Positions 52,427 through 62,065 of a stretch of 64,000 nucleotides of DNA are shown in pieces. Under the pieces are notes generated by a model, which ran no database searches, was not told where the DNA came from, and saw only the letters and a program-made list of their open reading frames with translations. The stretch's first letter is position 1, and the number at the start of each line of letters is the position of its first letter. The position numbers and the translations under genes are program-made. Origin of the DNA: Thiothrix nivea DSM 5205 (GTDB lineage Bacteria; Pseudomonadota; Gammaproteobacteria; Thiotrichales; Thiotrichaceae); NCBI RefSeq assembly GCF_000260135.1, contig NZ_JH651384.1, forward strand, positions 933,693 to 997,692. The letters are read 5' to 3'.

Positions 52427-53720
52427 CAGTTTCGGTATCCTTGGCGTATGGCTGGCGTGGTATGGCTTCGACCGGTACAGGCTCGGTAATGTTCCGCCCG
52501 GATGAAATCCCCAGTTCCGACAGTCTGCGCACCCCCGGCAACACACTGCGCTCCAGCGACCCCAACGCTTTGTTGTAGGTATCCACGCTGCTGCCGAGAT
52601 TACGCCCCAGACGCTCCAGATGGTCAAGAAAAACCGTTAATCTTTTGTGTAATTCTTCGCCCAAATCACGCACCTTGCCTGCATTTTCGGCAAGAACCGC
52701 CTGTTTCCAACCGAATGCTACCGCCCGCAGCAGTGCCACCAGGGTGCTCGGCGTCGCCAGGATCACCTTGTCGTTGAGGGAATCGTGCAGCAGGGTTTTG
52801 TCCTGTTCCAGCGCCGCACCGAGGAACTGTTCGCCGGGAATGAACAGCACCACGAAATCGGGCGACTGCTCGAATTGTTCCCAGTAACGCTTGCCAGCCA
52901 ACACCCGGACGTGTTCGCGCACATGGCGGGCATGACGTTGCAGGTGACGCTTGCGGCTGTCTTCGTTGTCGGCGTTGACCGCATCCAGATAAGCGTCCAT
53001 CGGTGCTTTGGCGTCGACGATCATTTCGCGCGCATCCGGCATCCGGATCACCATGTCGGGGCGAATGGTACGCTCGGTATTACTGCGTTGTGCCTGTTCG
53101 ACGAAATCGCAGTGTTCGACCATACCAGAGAGTTCGGCGATACGGCGCAGGCTCAGTTCCCCCCATTGCCCACGGATGCCGGGGGTGCGCAGCGCGGAAG
53201 CTAGTCGCCCGGTTTCATCGCGCAGGGCAGCCTGGTCGTTCATCATGCCGCGAATCTGCTGGCTGAGGACACCGAAACTGGTCTGGCGATCCTTTTCGAT
53301 TTCGCGGATCTGGTGTTCGGTTTTGGCCAACGCATCGCGGATCGGGTCAACCAGATGCTGGATGGAACGCTGGCGCTGTTCGAGATCGGTGCGCGACTCG
53401 ACCTGGAAACGCCCCATGGTTTCCTGCGCCAGTTGCAGGAACTGGGTGTTGTTTTCGCGTAAGGCACGCTGGGAAAGCGCGGCGAAGGTGTTATGCAAGC
53501 GGTCTTGCGCATCGTCCAGGGTTTGCAGGCGTTCTTCGTGCAACTGTTCCTCGGTTTGTAGTTGCAGTTGCAGGCGTTCGAGTTCGCGGCGGGTTTGGCG
53601 CAGTGGGGCGCTGTAGATGAGATGGGCAACCAGCAGGCCGAGGATGAACATTGTCACCGCTGTGAACAGCACGATGTGGGCATCGATGAATACACCTAGC
53701 TGGAACGGAGTGCTATCCAT
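52410..53720 (-). CDS. rmuC: DNA recombination protein RmuC
   Basis: 436 residues. One N-terminal membrane helix (about 10-30), a coiled coil (35-150), and the RmuC nuclease-like domain (about 170-380) with GQWGELSLRRIAELSGM, VDAKAPMDAYLDA and ILATPSTLVALLRAVAFGW. RmuC limits inversion of short inverted repeats and is used in some defence contexts. It overlaps gph (TGATG) upstream and the MotA-like gene downstream, so gph-rmuC-motA-like-motB-like form one transcript. Confidence 0.92.
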   Translation of the reverse strand: MDSTPFQLGVFIDAHIVLFTAVTMFILGLLVAHLIYSAPLRQTRRELERLQLQLQTEEQLHEERLQTLDDAQDRLHNTFAALSQRALRENNTQFLQLAQETMGRFQVESRTDLEQRQRSIQHLVDPIRDALAKTEHQIREIEKDRQTSFGVLSQQIRGMMNDQAALRDETGRLASALRTPGIRGQWGELSLRRIAELSGMVEHCDFVEQAQRSNTERTIRPDMVIRMPDAREMIVDAKAPMDAYLDAVNADNEDSRKRHLQRHARHVREHVRVLAGKRYWEQFEQSPDFVVLFIPGEQFLGAALEQDKTLLHDSLNDKVILATPSTLVALLRAVAFGWKQAVLAENAGKVRDLGEELHKRLTVFLDHLERLGRNLGSSVDTYNKALGSLERSVLPGVRRLSELGISSGRNITEPVPVEAIPRQPYAKDTETDAETD

Positions 53721-54391
53721 CAGTCCAGCCACCTGAGTATGTCGGCAGGGCTGGCAATGACGGCATCTGCCTGCCAGCCGAGGTGCACATCGCCGGGATC
53801 AAGATAACCCCATTCGGCTACCAGCGTTTTCATGCCTGCACTGCGCCCGGCGATGATGTCGCGTTCGGCGTCGCCGATGTAGAGGCAATGCCCTGGCAGA
53901 ACCCCGCATTGTTGCGCGGCTACCAGCAGGGGTTGGGGATGGGGCTTGGCGACCTCCAGCGTATCACCGCCAATGATGCTACCGGCACGGGCGCGTAAAT
54001 TCAGTGCATCCAGCAAGGGGAAGGTGAGGTATTCCGGCTTGTTGGTGACGACTCCCCACGGTATGCCTGACGCTTCCAGCGTTGCCAGCACATCCGGCAT
54101 GGCATCGAACAGGGTGGTGTGGCGACTGATATTGCGGGTGTAATAATCGAGGAACTGACTGCGGCGGCGTTGCAGATCAGCTGCTGACTGATCCGTGCCG
54201 AAGGCAAATTCCAGCATCGCCGGACTGCCGTGGGAAACGGTATGGCGTGCCTGTTCCAACGTGCACATTGCACGCCCTTCCGCCACCAGCACGGCGTTCA
54301 GTGCCGCAACGAGGTCGGGGGCAGTATCGAGCAGGGTTCCATCCAGATCAAACAAAATACACTTAATCGGCGAAAAAGAACTTGTCGGCAT
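53720..54391 (-). CDS. gph: HAD-family phosphoglycolate phosphatase
   Basis: 223 residues. HAD motif I is D15-L-D17-GT (ILFDLDGTLLD), motif II VVTNKPEY, motif III KPHPQPLL and motif IV YIGDAERDI. It matches Gph-type phosphatases, which remove 2-phosphoglycolate arising from DNA end repair or photorespiration-like oxygenation by RuBisCO. The start at 54391 is chosen on the conserved N-terminus; ATG 54400 is three residues further out. First gene of the run with rmuC. Confidence 0.85.
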   Translation of the reverse strand: MPTSSFSPIKCILFDLDGTLLDTAPDLVAALNAVLVAEGRAMCTLEQARHTVSHGSPAMLEFAFGTDQSAADLQRRRSQFLDYYTRNISRHTTLFDAMPDVLATLEASGIPWGVVTNKPEYLTFPLLDALNLRARAGSIIGGDTLEVAKPHPQPLLVAAQQCGVLPGHCLYIGDAERDIIAGRSAGMKTLVAEWGYLDPGDVHLGWQADAVIASPADILRWLD

Positions 54392-54457
54392 CAGGCGCAT
54401 CCATACAATCAGCAATCACGTAAAATCCGCTATTGTAGGCTTTTGGGAGAATATTGC

Positions 54458-54961
54458 ATGTTACGGATTAAAACAGCACCAATTATCGCATTATTGGCTG
54501 GTTTGACGCTATTGACCCCACCCGTTTCCGCGCTGACGGACATGGACGACAAACCGGCCAGCCTTGAAACACTGGTGGGCAAAGGCAAATGGACAGTCGT
54601 GGAAGTGTGGGCATCAGACTGCCGCGCCTGCCGGGGCAGCATCCACGAAACCATCAATTTTGAGGCTGCCAACCCGGATGTGGATGTGGTCGGCATTTCA
54701 CTGGATGGCAGCGGCGGCAAGGCCAATGCCGAGAAATTCATTGATGAATTCGGCCTGGATTTCACCAACCTGCTGAGCGACCCATCGGAGTTCGACAAAT
54801 ACCTTTATAGCACGGCCAAGGAAAGTTTCATCGGAACGCCGACCTTCATGGTGTACAACCCGGCGGGCAAGCTGCTGGCAGTACAAGCAGGCGCAATCAC
54901 GGAAGAGGCGTTGAGCGCATTCATCAAGAAACAGGAGGCACAAGGCAAACCTGCCACTTAA
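54458..54961 (+). CDS. TlpA/redoxin-like periplasmic thioredoxin-fold protein
   Basis: 167 residues with a signal peptide (about 1-26). The thioredoxin-fold core has an active site D54-C55-R-A-C58 in WASDCRACRG, a cis-Pro in IGTPTF and the redoxin-type GISLDGSGGKANAEKF insertion. It should act as a periplasmic thiol-disulfide reductant; the partner is unknown. TGGGAGA precedes the ATG. It is convergent with minE, leaving 44 bases. Confidence 0.82.
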   Translation: MLRIKTAPIIALLAGLTLLTPPVSALTDMDDKPASLETLVGKGKWTVVEVWASDCRACRGSIHETINFEAANPDVDVVGISLDGSGGKANAEKFIDEFGLDFTNLLSDPSEFDKYLYSTAKESFIGTPTFMVYNPAGKLLAVQAGAITEEALSAFIKKQEAQGKPAT

Positions 54962-55005
54962 CATTGCAAAGCTGGCTGCAAACAGACCCTGGCCCTGATT
55001 TGCAG

Positions 55006-55263
55006 CTAGTGGGTTCGCTCAGGCAGTGCAATATTCAGTTCCAGTACGTCGTAATCAGCGCCCTTTTCAAACTGGACATTGACCTGCTCTTCCTGGATCG
55101 GCACGTATTTACGGATCACCTCCATGATGTCACGGCGCAATTGTGGCAGATATTCAGGCCCGCTGCGGTCAATCCGTTCATGCGCGATGACAATCTGCAA
55201 GCGCTCCTTGGCGACCTGCGCGCTGTTGGGTTTGCCTACCTTAAAATAATCAAACCATCCCAT
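55006..55263 (-). CDS. minE: Cell division topological specificity factor MinE
   Basis: 85 residues, usual length. The N-terminal amphipathic helix MGWFDYFK, the MinD-binding segment SAQVAKERLQIVIAHER (about 14-30), and the C-terminal dimer domain are present. It stimulates MinD ATPase and drives pole-to-pole oscillation. Three bases after minD. Confidence 0.95.
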   Translation of the reverse strand: MGWFDYFKVGKPNSAQVAKERLQIVIAHERIDRSGPEYLPQLRRDIMEVIRKYVPIQEEQVNVQFEKGADYDVLELNIALPERTH

Positions 55264-55266
55264 GCA

Positions 55267-56076
55267 TTACCCTCCGAACAGCTTCTTGAGAAAGCCCTTC
55301 TTTTCCACTTCCAGGAAGCGGTGAGGAACCATTTCACCCAAAAAACGGCGCACAAAATCATCATACGCCAGCCCTGCGTCACTGTTTCTGTCCAGAATCA
55401 CCGGCGTACCGCTGTTGGACGCTTGCAATACGCTTTGTGACTCGGGAATCACGCCAATCAAAGGCACTGCCAGAATTTCCAGAATGTCTTCCATGCCAAG
55501 CATTTCTCCGGCACTTACCCGTGCTGGTGAATAACGGGTAATCAGCAAATGCTCGCGTATTGTTTCACCCTGCTCAGCCTTACGGGTCTTGCTTTGCAGC
55601 AGGCCAAGAATGCGGTCGGAATCGCGCACGGAAGACACTTCCGGGTTGGTAACAACAATGGCGTCGTCAGCAAAGTACATGGCCATGTGCGCACCGCGCT
55701 CGATACCCGCCGGGGAATCGCACACCACGTAATCAAAGCCGTTATCGCGCAGCTCATCCATGACCTGCCCGACCCCTTCCGACGTCAGCGCATCTTTGTC
55801 GCGGGTTTGCGAGGCAGGCAGGATATGCAGGTTTTCCACATGCTTGTCACGGATCAGCGCCTGTTTCAGGGAAGCCTCATGGTTGATGACATTCACGAAG
55901 TCGTAAACGACGCGGCGCTCACAGCCCATGATCAGGTCAAGGTTGCGCAAGCCCACGTCAAAATCAATAACAGCAGTCTTGTAGCCACGCATGGCAAGCC
56001 CGGTTGCGAAGGCCGCGCTGGTGGTAGTTTTGCCAACCCCACCCTTCCCTGAAGTAACGACAATAATTCTGCTCAA
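55267..56076 (-). CDS. minD: Septum-site determining ATPase MinD
   Basis: 269 residues. The deviant Walker A KGGVGKTT (K11-K16), DFDVGLRNLD switch I, CDSPAGIE switch II and the C-terminal membrane-targeting helix RFLEVEKKGFLKKLFGG are typical. It recruits MinC to the membrane and works with MinE. Middle gene of minCDE. Confidence 0.97.
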   Translation of the reverse strand: MSRIIVVTSGKGGVGKTTTSAAFATGLAMRGYKTAVIDFDVGLRNLDLIMGCERRVVYDFVNVINHEASLKQALIRDKHVENLHILPASQTRDKDALTSEGVGQVMDELRDNGFDYVVCDSPAGIERGAHMAMYFADDAIVVTNPEVSSVRDSDRILGLLQSKTRKAEQGETIREHLLITRYSPARVSAGEMLGMEDILEILAVPLIGVIPESQSVLQASNSGTPVILDRNSDAGLAYDDFVRRFLGEMVPHRFLEVEKKGFLKKLFGG

Positions 56077-56181
56077 AAGATGCTCCTTCTTGTTGACGCC
56101 GTGAAACAGGCTTACGCCGCGTAATCTCTCGGTATTTTAACAGACACCAAGGTATTATTTGGTATAAATAATGATGGGTTT

Positions 56182-56898
56182 TCAAAACATGGGCGCAATT
56201 TTCAGTTTTTCGTCCTCCAGCCACACCATGGCTGGGGAACCTTTCAAATCTGTTTCAATATCGTCCAGCAAGCGGTAACACCCGGCAATCGCGACCAGTT
56301 CCGCCTCCAGCTTCTGACAGAATATGCGCGCGCTAGTGTCGCCCTGCACCCCCGCCAGCACCCGGCCACGCAACGAACCGTAGACATGCACCGAGCCACC
56401 CGCCAAGATTTCCGAACCAGCACTGGTATGTTGCAACACCACGACATTGCCCTCAGGAAAATAAACCTGCTGGCCGGAACGCAGTGGGCGGTCGATGACT
56501 TTCACGCTGCTACCAGCCGGAACCGCTACCCCCCCCCCTGGTTCTGCTGCTGGCCGCTCGGTACGCGCTGGCGCATTATTCCCACGCCCCGCGCGCAAAA
56601 TAGCCCAACCTGCCCCGCTGGCCTGACCGGCATAGGCATCGGCAAGGCCGCGGATGCCAACAGGAATAAGACCAAGTTCCAGAATAAGCTCACGCAAAAG
56701 CGTCATATCCAGATCCTGACAAACATCACCCAATGGGGTGCAATCAACAACCAAGGGGCTGCTGGCAAACAATTGCGGAAAACTGTCCCGTTTTTGCTGC
56801 AACCCACGCCTGACCACCTCCAAATCAGTGGAGGCCAGTTGCAGGACACTCACCAGCAACATTTCGCCTTTTATTTCAACCTGCTCTATCGACAACAC
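56182..56898 (-). CDS. minC: Septum-site determining protein MinC
   Basis: 238 residues. N-terminal FtsZ-interacting domain (to about 110), a Pro/Gly/Ala-rich linker (about 110-130), and the C-terminal beta-helix domain with RSGQQVYFPEGN, AGSEILAGGSVHVYGSLRGRVLAG and the MinD-binding end. It begins at GTG with AAAGGAG upstream. It prevents FtsZ ring formation away from midcell. Confidence 0.95.
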   Translation of the reverse strand: MLSIEQVEIKGEMLLVSVLQLASTDLEVVRRGLQQKRDSFPQLFASSPLVVDCTPLGDVCQDLDMTLLRELILELGLIPVGIRGLADAYAGQASGAGWAILRAGRGNNAPARTERPAAEPGGGVAVPAGSSVKVIDRPLRSGQQVYFPEGNVVVLQHTSAGSEILAGGSVHVYGSLRGRVLAGVQGDTSARIFCQKLEAELVAIAGCYRLLDDIETDLKGSPAMVWLEDEKLKIAPMF

Positions 56899-57076
56899 CC
56901 TAACTCCTTTGTATCAGATACGTGAACCTGACAATCAATTTACCCGACAAGGGGCGCGACTTGAAAACCATAATTCTTCATAAATTGTTTTATTCCTGCA
57001 TTCCTTGCATCTATAATCAATCCCAATAGGCAGAACCAACAATTTGATCCTGATTTTTTCCTGGGGCTTTAACACC

Positions 57077-58438
57077 ATGTTTAGGGGCATACGCACTGCA
57101 CCGCTACCATTAACTATAGCAATCAGCGCATTCTTTGCACTGAGCGAGGTGACATGCGCTCACGCTGGGCTGACAGACACAGCCACCACCCTCCCCAAGA
57201 TCAGTCTGGCTGACAACAACGGCATCAGCGATGATACCGCCAGCCTATTTGCCACCGCCCGCAACCTTTTCAACAGCAAAAACGGGAACGCCGACCCCAA
57301 ACGCGGCCTGGAACTGTTGGAACACGCCGCAGAGCTGGATTATCCACCAGCATTATACGAGCTGGCACACCTGTATGAAACCGGCTCCTACGTGAAGCAA
57401 GACAATACCAAAGCCGCCAGCCTGTATGAGCGGGCAGCCAAACAGGGGCATGTCGATTCCCAATACAATCTTGGCGTCTTATCCCTGCAAGCTTTCCATG
57501 ACGTGGAAAAAGCACGTTACTGGCTCGAACAGGCAGCCCAGCAGCAGGATGTGGAAGCTCAGTATAACCTCGCCCTGCTGTATGATTTCTCCATTGACCC
57601 ACAAGCCGATTCGGAAGAAGCTGCTTACTGGTACACCCGGGCTGCGCAGAACGGGCATAGTGATGCCCAATTCGACCTAGGGGTACGCTACCTGCAAGGC
57701 AAGGCGCAAAACAAAAACCTCACGCAGGCTGCCTACTGGTTCCGCAAGGCTGCGCAACAGGGCGACCCGGCTGCCGCCTTCAACCTGGCACTGATGTACG
57801 ACAACGGCGAAGGTGTGGGGAAGAATTTGCCGGAAGCCATCCGCTGGTATCGGCAAGCCGCCCAACAAGGCGAAAACGGCGCGCAATATAACCTGGGCGT
57901 CAAATACCTGCTGGGCGAAAGCTTGCCCCAGGATCATGAAAAAGGCATCAATTGGATACGCAAGGCTGCCGAAGGTGGTAACCCCGCCGCCCAGTACACC
58001 CTGGCTTACATGCTGGATCAGGGCAAAGACCTACCCAAGGATGACACACAAGCACTGTATTGGTATCGGCAATCCGCCGCCCAGGGCTATACCAATGCGC
58101 AGACCGGCCTGGCCATCATGTTTGCCAACGGTCAAGGCGTGCAGGCCGACCCGGAAGAAGCCATCCGCTGGTTCCAGAAAGCCGCTGATGCAGGCAACGC
58201 CGCCGCCCAGTTCAATCTTGGCACCTGCATGGCGCATGGCGTCGGCACAGCCAAAGATCTGCCTTCAGCCGCTTACTGGCTGTCGCGTGCCGCCGCACAA
58301 GGCCATGAACACGCCGCCGATAACCGCGATTACGTCCTCAAGCAGCTAAGCGACAGTGAACACGACGTGCTTGAACAACGCTTGCAAAAGCCTGCCGAAG
58401 CCGTCAGCCAACAGGACAAGCAGGCCACCATCCAGTAA
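57077..58438 (+). CDS. Sel1-like (TPR-type) repeat protein, exported
   Basis: 453 residues with a signal peptide (about 1-27). About nine to ten consecutive 36-residue Sel1-like repeats (A-x-YWYRQAAxQGxxxAQxxLGxxY form) cover residues 75 to 420; repeats are adjacent without gaps. A Gln-rich tail closes the protein. Such proteins are adaptor scaffolds for periplasmic or outer-membrane complexes. No signalling domain is fused. It is 33 bases upstream of mfd. The start at 57077 was chosen for the signal peptide. Confidence 0.85.
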   Translation: MFRGIRTAPLPLTIAISAFFALSEVTCAHAGLTDTATTLPKISLADNNGISDDTASLFATARNLFNSKNGNADPKRGLELLEHAAELDYPPALYELAHLYETGSYVKQDNTKAASLYERAAKQGHVDSQYNLGVLSLQAFHDVEKARYWLEQAAQQQDVEAQYNLALLYDFSIDPQADSEEAAYWYTRAAQNGHSDAQFDLGVRYLQGKAQNKNLTQAAYWFRKAAQQGDPAAAFNLALMYDNGEGVGKNLPEAIRWYRQAAQQGENGAQYNLGVKYLLGESLPQDHEKGINWIRKAAEGGNPAAQYTLAYMLDQGKDLPKDDTQALYWYRQSAAQGYTNAQTGLAIMFANGQGVQADPEEAIRWFQKAADAGNAAAQFNLGTCMAHGVGTAKDLPSAAYWLSRAAAQGHEHAADNRDYVLKQLSDSEHDVLEQRLQKPAEAVSQQDKQATIQ

Positions 58439-58471
58439 AATGCCCAGCTTTAGGAAAACAAGCCCGGTTTC

Positions 58472-61400
58472 ATGCCTGCATTACCCAAGCCACACTACCC
58501 CACATCCTCCAACGGCAGCATCCGCTGGGGACAACTCTACGGCTGTTCTGATGAATGGCTGATTGCCCAGGCCGCGCAGGATTTCGAGGGCCTGTTGCTG
58601 CTGGTAACGCCGGATTTGCACGCAGCTTACCGCGCGGAAGCCTCCCTGCAATTCTTCGCGCCGGATGTACCGCGCCATATTTTCCCCGACTGGGAAACCC
58701 TGCCTTACGACGTGTTTTCCCCGCACGAAGACATTATTTCCGAGCGCTTGAAAACACTGGCGACGCTGGAAAACCTCAAGCGCGGCGTGCTGATCGTGCC
58801 CGCCACCACCCTGTTGCACCGGGTAGCCCCCACCAGCTATGTGCACGGTCATACTTTCATGGTGAGCAAAGGTGCGCCACTCGACATCGACAAACTGCGC
58901 AAGCAGCTGGAAGAAGCCGGTTATCGCCATGTCAGCCAGGTCATGGAACACGGCGAATACGCTACCCGAGGCTCGCTGGTCGACCTGTTCCCGATGGGCA
59001 GCAACACGCCTTACCGGATTGACCTGTTCGACGATGAAATCGACACCATCCGCACTTTCAACCCTGAAACGCAGATCAGCGAAGAACAGGTCGACAGCAT
59101 TGAGCTGCTGCCCGCGCGCGAATTTCCGTTGGATGAAGAAGGTATCAAGGCATTCCGGCGCAATTACCGCGAACAGGTGGAAGGCGACCTGAGCCGTAGT
59201 TTTATCTACGAAAGCGTTAGCCAAGGCAAGCCACCAGCAGGGATTGAGTATTATTTGCCACTGTTCTTTGAGCATACCGCCACGCTGTTTGATTACCTGC
59301 CGAAGAAGACGTTGCTGGTGTTGTCTGAGGGCATGGAAGCGGCGGTAGCGCAGTTTTGGGAGTCGGTGGAATACCGTTACGAGCAGCGACGGCATGATGT
59401 GGAAAGGCCATTGCTGGCTCCGCAGAAGTTGTTTTTGACGGCGGAATTGCTGGGGAGTTATTTGCGGGAATACCCTGCGATTGCGGTGCAAAGGTTTAAG
59501 GGTATAGAAGAAACCCCTCCCAGCTTCCCCTTATCAGGGGAGGGACAAGAGGGCGCGTCCCACAACTACCCCGTATCCGCCCTGCCCTCGCTGCTGATCC
59601 ACGCACGTCACGAGCAGCCGCTGTTCCTTCTGACCAATTTCCTTAAGGATTTGAAAGGCCGGGTGCTGTTCACCGCCGAATCCGCCGGACGGCGCGAAAC
59701 CTTCCTTTCGCTGCTGCGTGACAACCAGATCAATGTGCAAACGGTGGAAAGCTGGCAGGATTTCCTCAGCGGCAAGCAGGCAATGGCCGTCACCGTCGCC
59801 CCGCTGGAAGACGGTTTCTGGCTGCCGGATACACGTATTGCTGTCATTCCCGAAAACCTGCTGCATGGCGTACAAATCCAGCAGCAACGGCGGCGCAAGA
59901 AAACCACCCGCGATGCTGATGCCATCATCCGCAACCTCACCGACCTTTCCGAAGGTGCGCCGGTCGTGCATGAGGAACATGGGGTCGGGCGCTATCTGGG
60001 GCTGGAAACGGTCACGGCGGGTGGCGTGACTGCCGAATACCTGCTGATTGAATACGCCAACAACGACCGTCTGTACGTACCGGTCGCCGCGCTGCACTTA
60101 GTCAGCCGCTATACCGGCGCAGACCCCGAACACGCGCCCCTGCATCGCCTTGGCAATGATCAGTGGGACAGAGCCAAACAGAAAGCGGCGGAAAAAGCCC
60201 GCGACGTGGCGGCTGAATTGCTCGACATCCACGCCCGCCGAGCTGCACAGCAAGGCCACAGCTTCCCGTTCGATGACAACGATTACCGCCTGTTTGCGGG
60301 CGCGTTCCCGTTTGAGGAAACCCCGGATCAAGGTCTTGCCATCGAAAACGTCATCAAGGATATGCGTTCGCCGCAACCGATGGATCGGGTGGTGTGCGGC
60401 GACGTGGGTTTCGGCAAGACCGAAGTGGCGATGCGGGCGGCCTTCGTCGCCGCCAATGCAGGCAAGCAGGTAGCGATGATTGCGCCCACCACCCTGCTGG
60501 TACAACAACATCTGAACAACTTCCGCGACCGTTTCGCCGACTGGCCGTTCCGCATCGAATCGCTGTCACGTTTCAAGACCGGCAAGGAAACCACCACCGC
60601 GTTGGGCGAACTGGCCGCTGGCAAAATCGACATCGTGATCGGCACGCACAAGCTGTTGCAGGACGATATCCAGTTCAAGAACCTAGGGCTGGTGATCATC
60701 GACGAGGAACACCGTTTCGGCGTGCGCCACAAGGAGCAGATGAAAAAGCTGCGTGCCAACGTCGACATGCTGACCATGACCGCCACGCCGATTCCACGCA
60801 CCCTGAACATGTCACTGTCCGGCCTGCGCGACCTGTCGATCATCGCCACGCCGCCCACCCAGCGGCACGCGATCAAGACCTTCGTCACCGAATGGAACAA
60901 AACCACCGTGCAGGAAGCCTGTGCGCGTGAGCTGTCGCGCGGCGGGCAAGTATACGTACTGCACAACGAAGTCAAGACCATCGGCAAAATCGAGGAAGAA
61001 CTGACCGGAATGTTGCCCAATGTGAAGGTGCGCCATGCCCATGGGCAGATGCGGGCGAATGAGTTGGAAAGCATCATGAGCGACTTTTACCACCAGCGTT
61101 TCCAGGTGCTGGTGGCGACCACCATCATCGAAAGCGGCATCGATGTGCCGACCGCCAACACCATCATCATCAACCGCGCCGACAAGCTGGGGCTGGCGCA
61201 ATTGCACCAGTTGCGCGGGCGGGTCGGGCGTTCGCACCACCGCGCCTACGCCTACCTGATTGCGCCACCCAAACCCAATATGACGCCGGATGCGGTCAAG
61301 CGGCTGGAAGCGATTGAATCGCTGGAAGAACTGGGAGTCGGTTTCACGCTGGCCACCCACGACCTGGAGATTCGCGGTGCAGGCGAACTGCTAGGCGAAG

Positions 61401-62065
61401 GCCAGAGCGGACAGATTCAGGAAATCGGTTTCAACCTCTACAACGACCTGCTGGAACGGGCGGTGAAGGCGCTCAAGTCCGGCAAGGTTCCGGAACTCAC
61501 CGCCAGCAGCAACCGCACGACGGTGGAACTGGGCGCTCCGGCACTGATTCCTGACGACTACCTGCCGGATGTGCATAGCCGCCTGATTCTCTACAAACGT
61601 GTTGCCAGCGCGCCGACGCAGGAAGCGCTGGATGAATTGCGGGTGGAAATGATCGACCGCTTCGGCTTGTTGCCAGAACAGACCAAGACGCTGTTCAGCG
61701 CTACCCGCGTCAAGCTGGTGGCGCAGGAACTGGGCATCCGCAAGTTGGATATGCACGCCAAAGGCGGGCGGATTATCTTTGACGACAAGCCGAATGTTGA
61801 CCCGATGAAGGTGATTACCCTGATCCAGAAACGCCCGTGGGTGTTTAAGCTGGATGGGCAGGATAAGTTGCGGTTTGAAATCGAACTCCCGACGGTGGAG
61901 GAGCGGGAGGAGTGGGTGGTTAAGGTGATGGGGGAGATTGGGGGGGTGATTTATATCCATGAACGTTTGGGGCGATGCAAACTGGAGACAATATCCCTAG
62001 CCAGCACGCCAGCCTCGTCCACCGTCAAATTACCAAGACTAATACGGATAGCAGGCGGCGATTGA
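58472..62065 (+). CDS. mfd: Transcription-repair coupling factor Mfd
   Basis: 1197 residues, slightly longer than usual. Order: UvrB-like region (1-330), RNA polymerase-interacting CarD-like domain (about 480-545, HEEHGVGRYLGLE), helicase with Walker A GDVGFGKTE (about 645) and IIDEEHRFG, TRG motif, and a C-terminal regulatory domain. It displaces stalled RNA polymerase and recruits UvrA. Two oddities: residues about 347-366 (EETPPSFPLSGEGQ...) come from a hairpin repeat inserted in frame, and the last ~35 residues are read opposite the 3' end of the MocR gene and look non-native. Confidence 0.93.
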   Translation: MPALPKPHYPTSSNGSIRWGQLYGCSDEWLIAQAAQDFEGLLLLVTPDLHAAYRAEASLQFFAPDVPRHIFPDWETLPYDVFSPHEDIISERLKTLATLENLKRGVLIVPATTLLHRVAPTSYVHGHTFMVSKGAPLDIDKLRKQLEEAGYRHVSQVMEHGEYATRGSLVDLFPMGSNTPYRIDLFDDEIDTIRTFNPETQISEEQVDSIELLPAREFPLDEEGIKAFRRNYREQVEGDLSRSFIYESVSQGKPPAGIEYYLPLFFEHTATLFDYLPKKTLLVLSEGMEAAVAQFWESVEYRYEQRRHDVERPLLAPQKLFLTAELLGSYLREYPAIAVQRFKGIEETPPSFPLSGEGQEGASHNYPVSALPSLLIHARHEQPLFLLTNFLKDLKGRVLFTAESAGRRETFLSLLRDNQINVQTVESWQDFLSGKQAMAVTVAPLEDGFWLPDTRIAVIPENLLHGVQIQQQRRRKKTTRDADAIIRNLTDLSEGAPVVHEEHGVGRYLGLETVTAGGVTAEYLLIEYANNDRLYVPVAALHLVSRYTGADPEHAPLHRLGNDQWDRAKQKAAEKARDVAAELLDIHARRAAQQGHSFPFDDNDYRLFAGAFPFEETPDQGLAIENVIKDMRSPQPMDRVVCGDVGFGKTEVAMRAAFVAANAGKQVAMIAPTTLLVQQHLNNFRDRFADWPFRIESLSRFKTGKETTTALGELAAGKIDIVIGTHKLLQDDIQFKNLGLVIIDEEHRFGVRHKEQMKKLRANVDMLTMTATPIPRTLNMSLSGLRDLSIIATPPTQRHAIKTFVTEWNKTTVQEACARELSRGGQVYVLHNEVKTIGKIEEELTGMLPNVKVRHAHGQMRANELESIMSDFYHQRFQVLVATTIIESGIDVPTANTIIINRADKLGLAQLHQLRGRVGRSHHRAYAYLIAPPKPNMTPDAVKRLEAIESLEELGVGFTLATHDLEIRGAGELLGEGQSGQIQEIGFNLYNDLLERAVKALKSGKVPELTASSNRTTVELGAPALIPDDYLPDVHSRLILYKRVASAPTQEALDELRVEMIDRFGLLPEQTKTLFSATRVKLVAQELGIRKLDMHAKGGRIIFDDKPNVDPMKVITLIQKRPWVFKLDGQDKLRFEIELPTVEEREEWVVKVMGEIGGVIYIHERLGRCKLETISLASTPASSTVKLPRLIRIAGGD
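59513..59552. repeat. GC-rich hairpin repeat inserted in mfd
   Basis: CCCCTCCC...TTCCCCTTATCAGGGGAGG can fold (CCCCT/AGGGG core with extensions) and encodes PSFPLSGEG in frame. It is similar in base composition and encoded peptide to the hairpin at 17699-17736. Confidence 0.6.
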
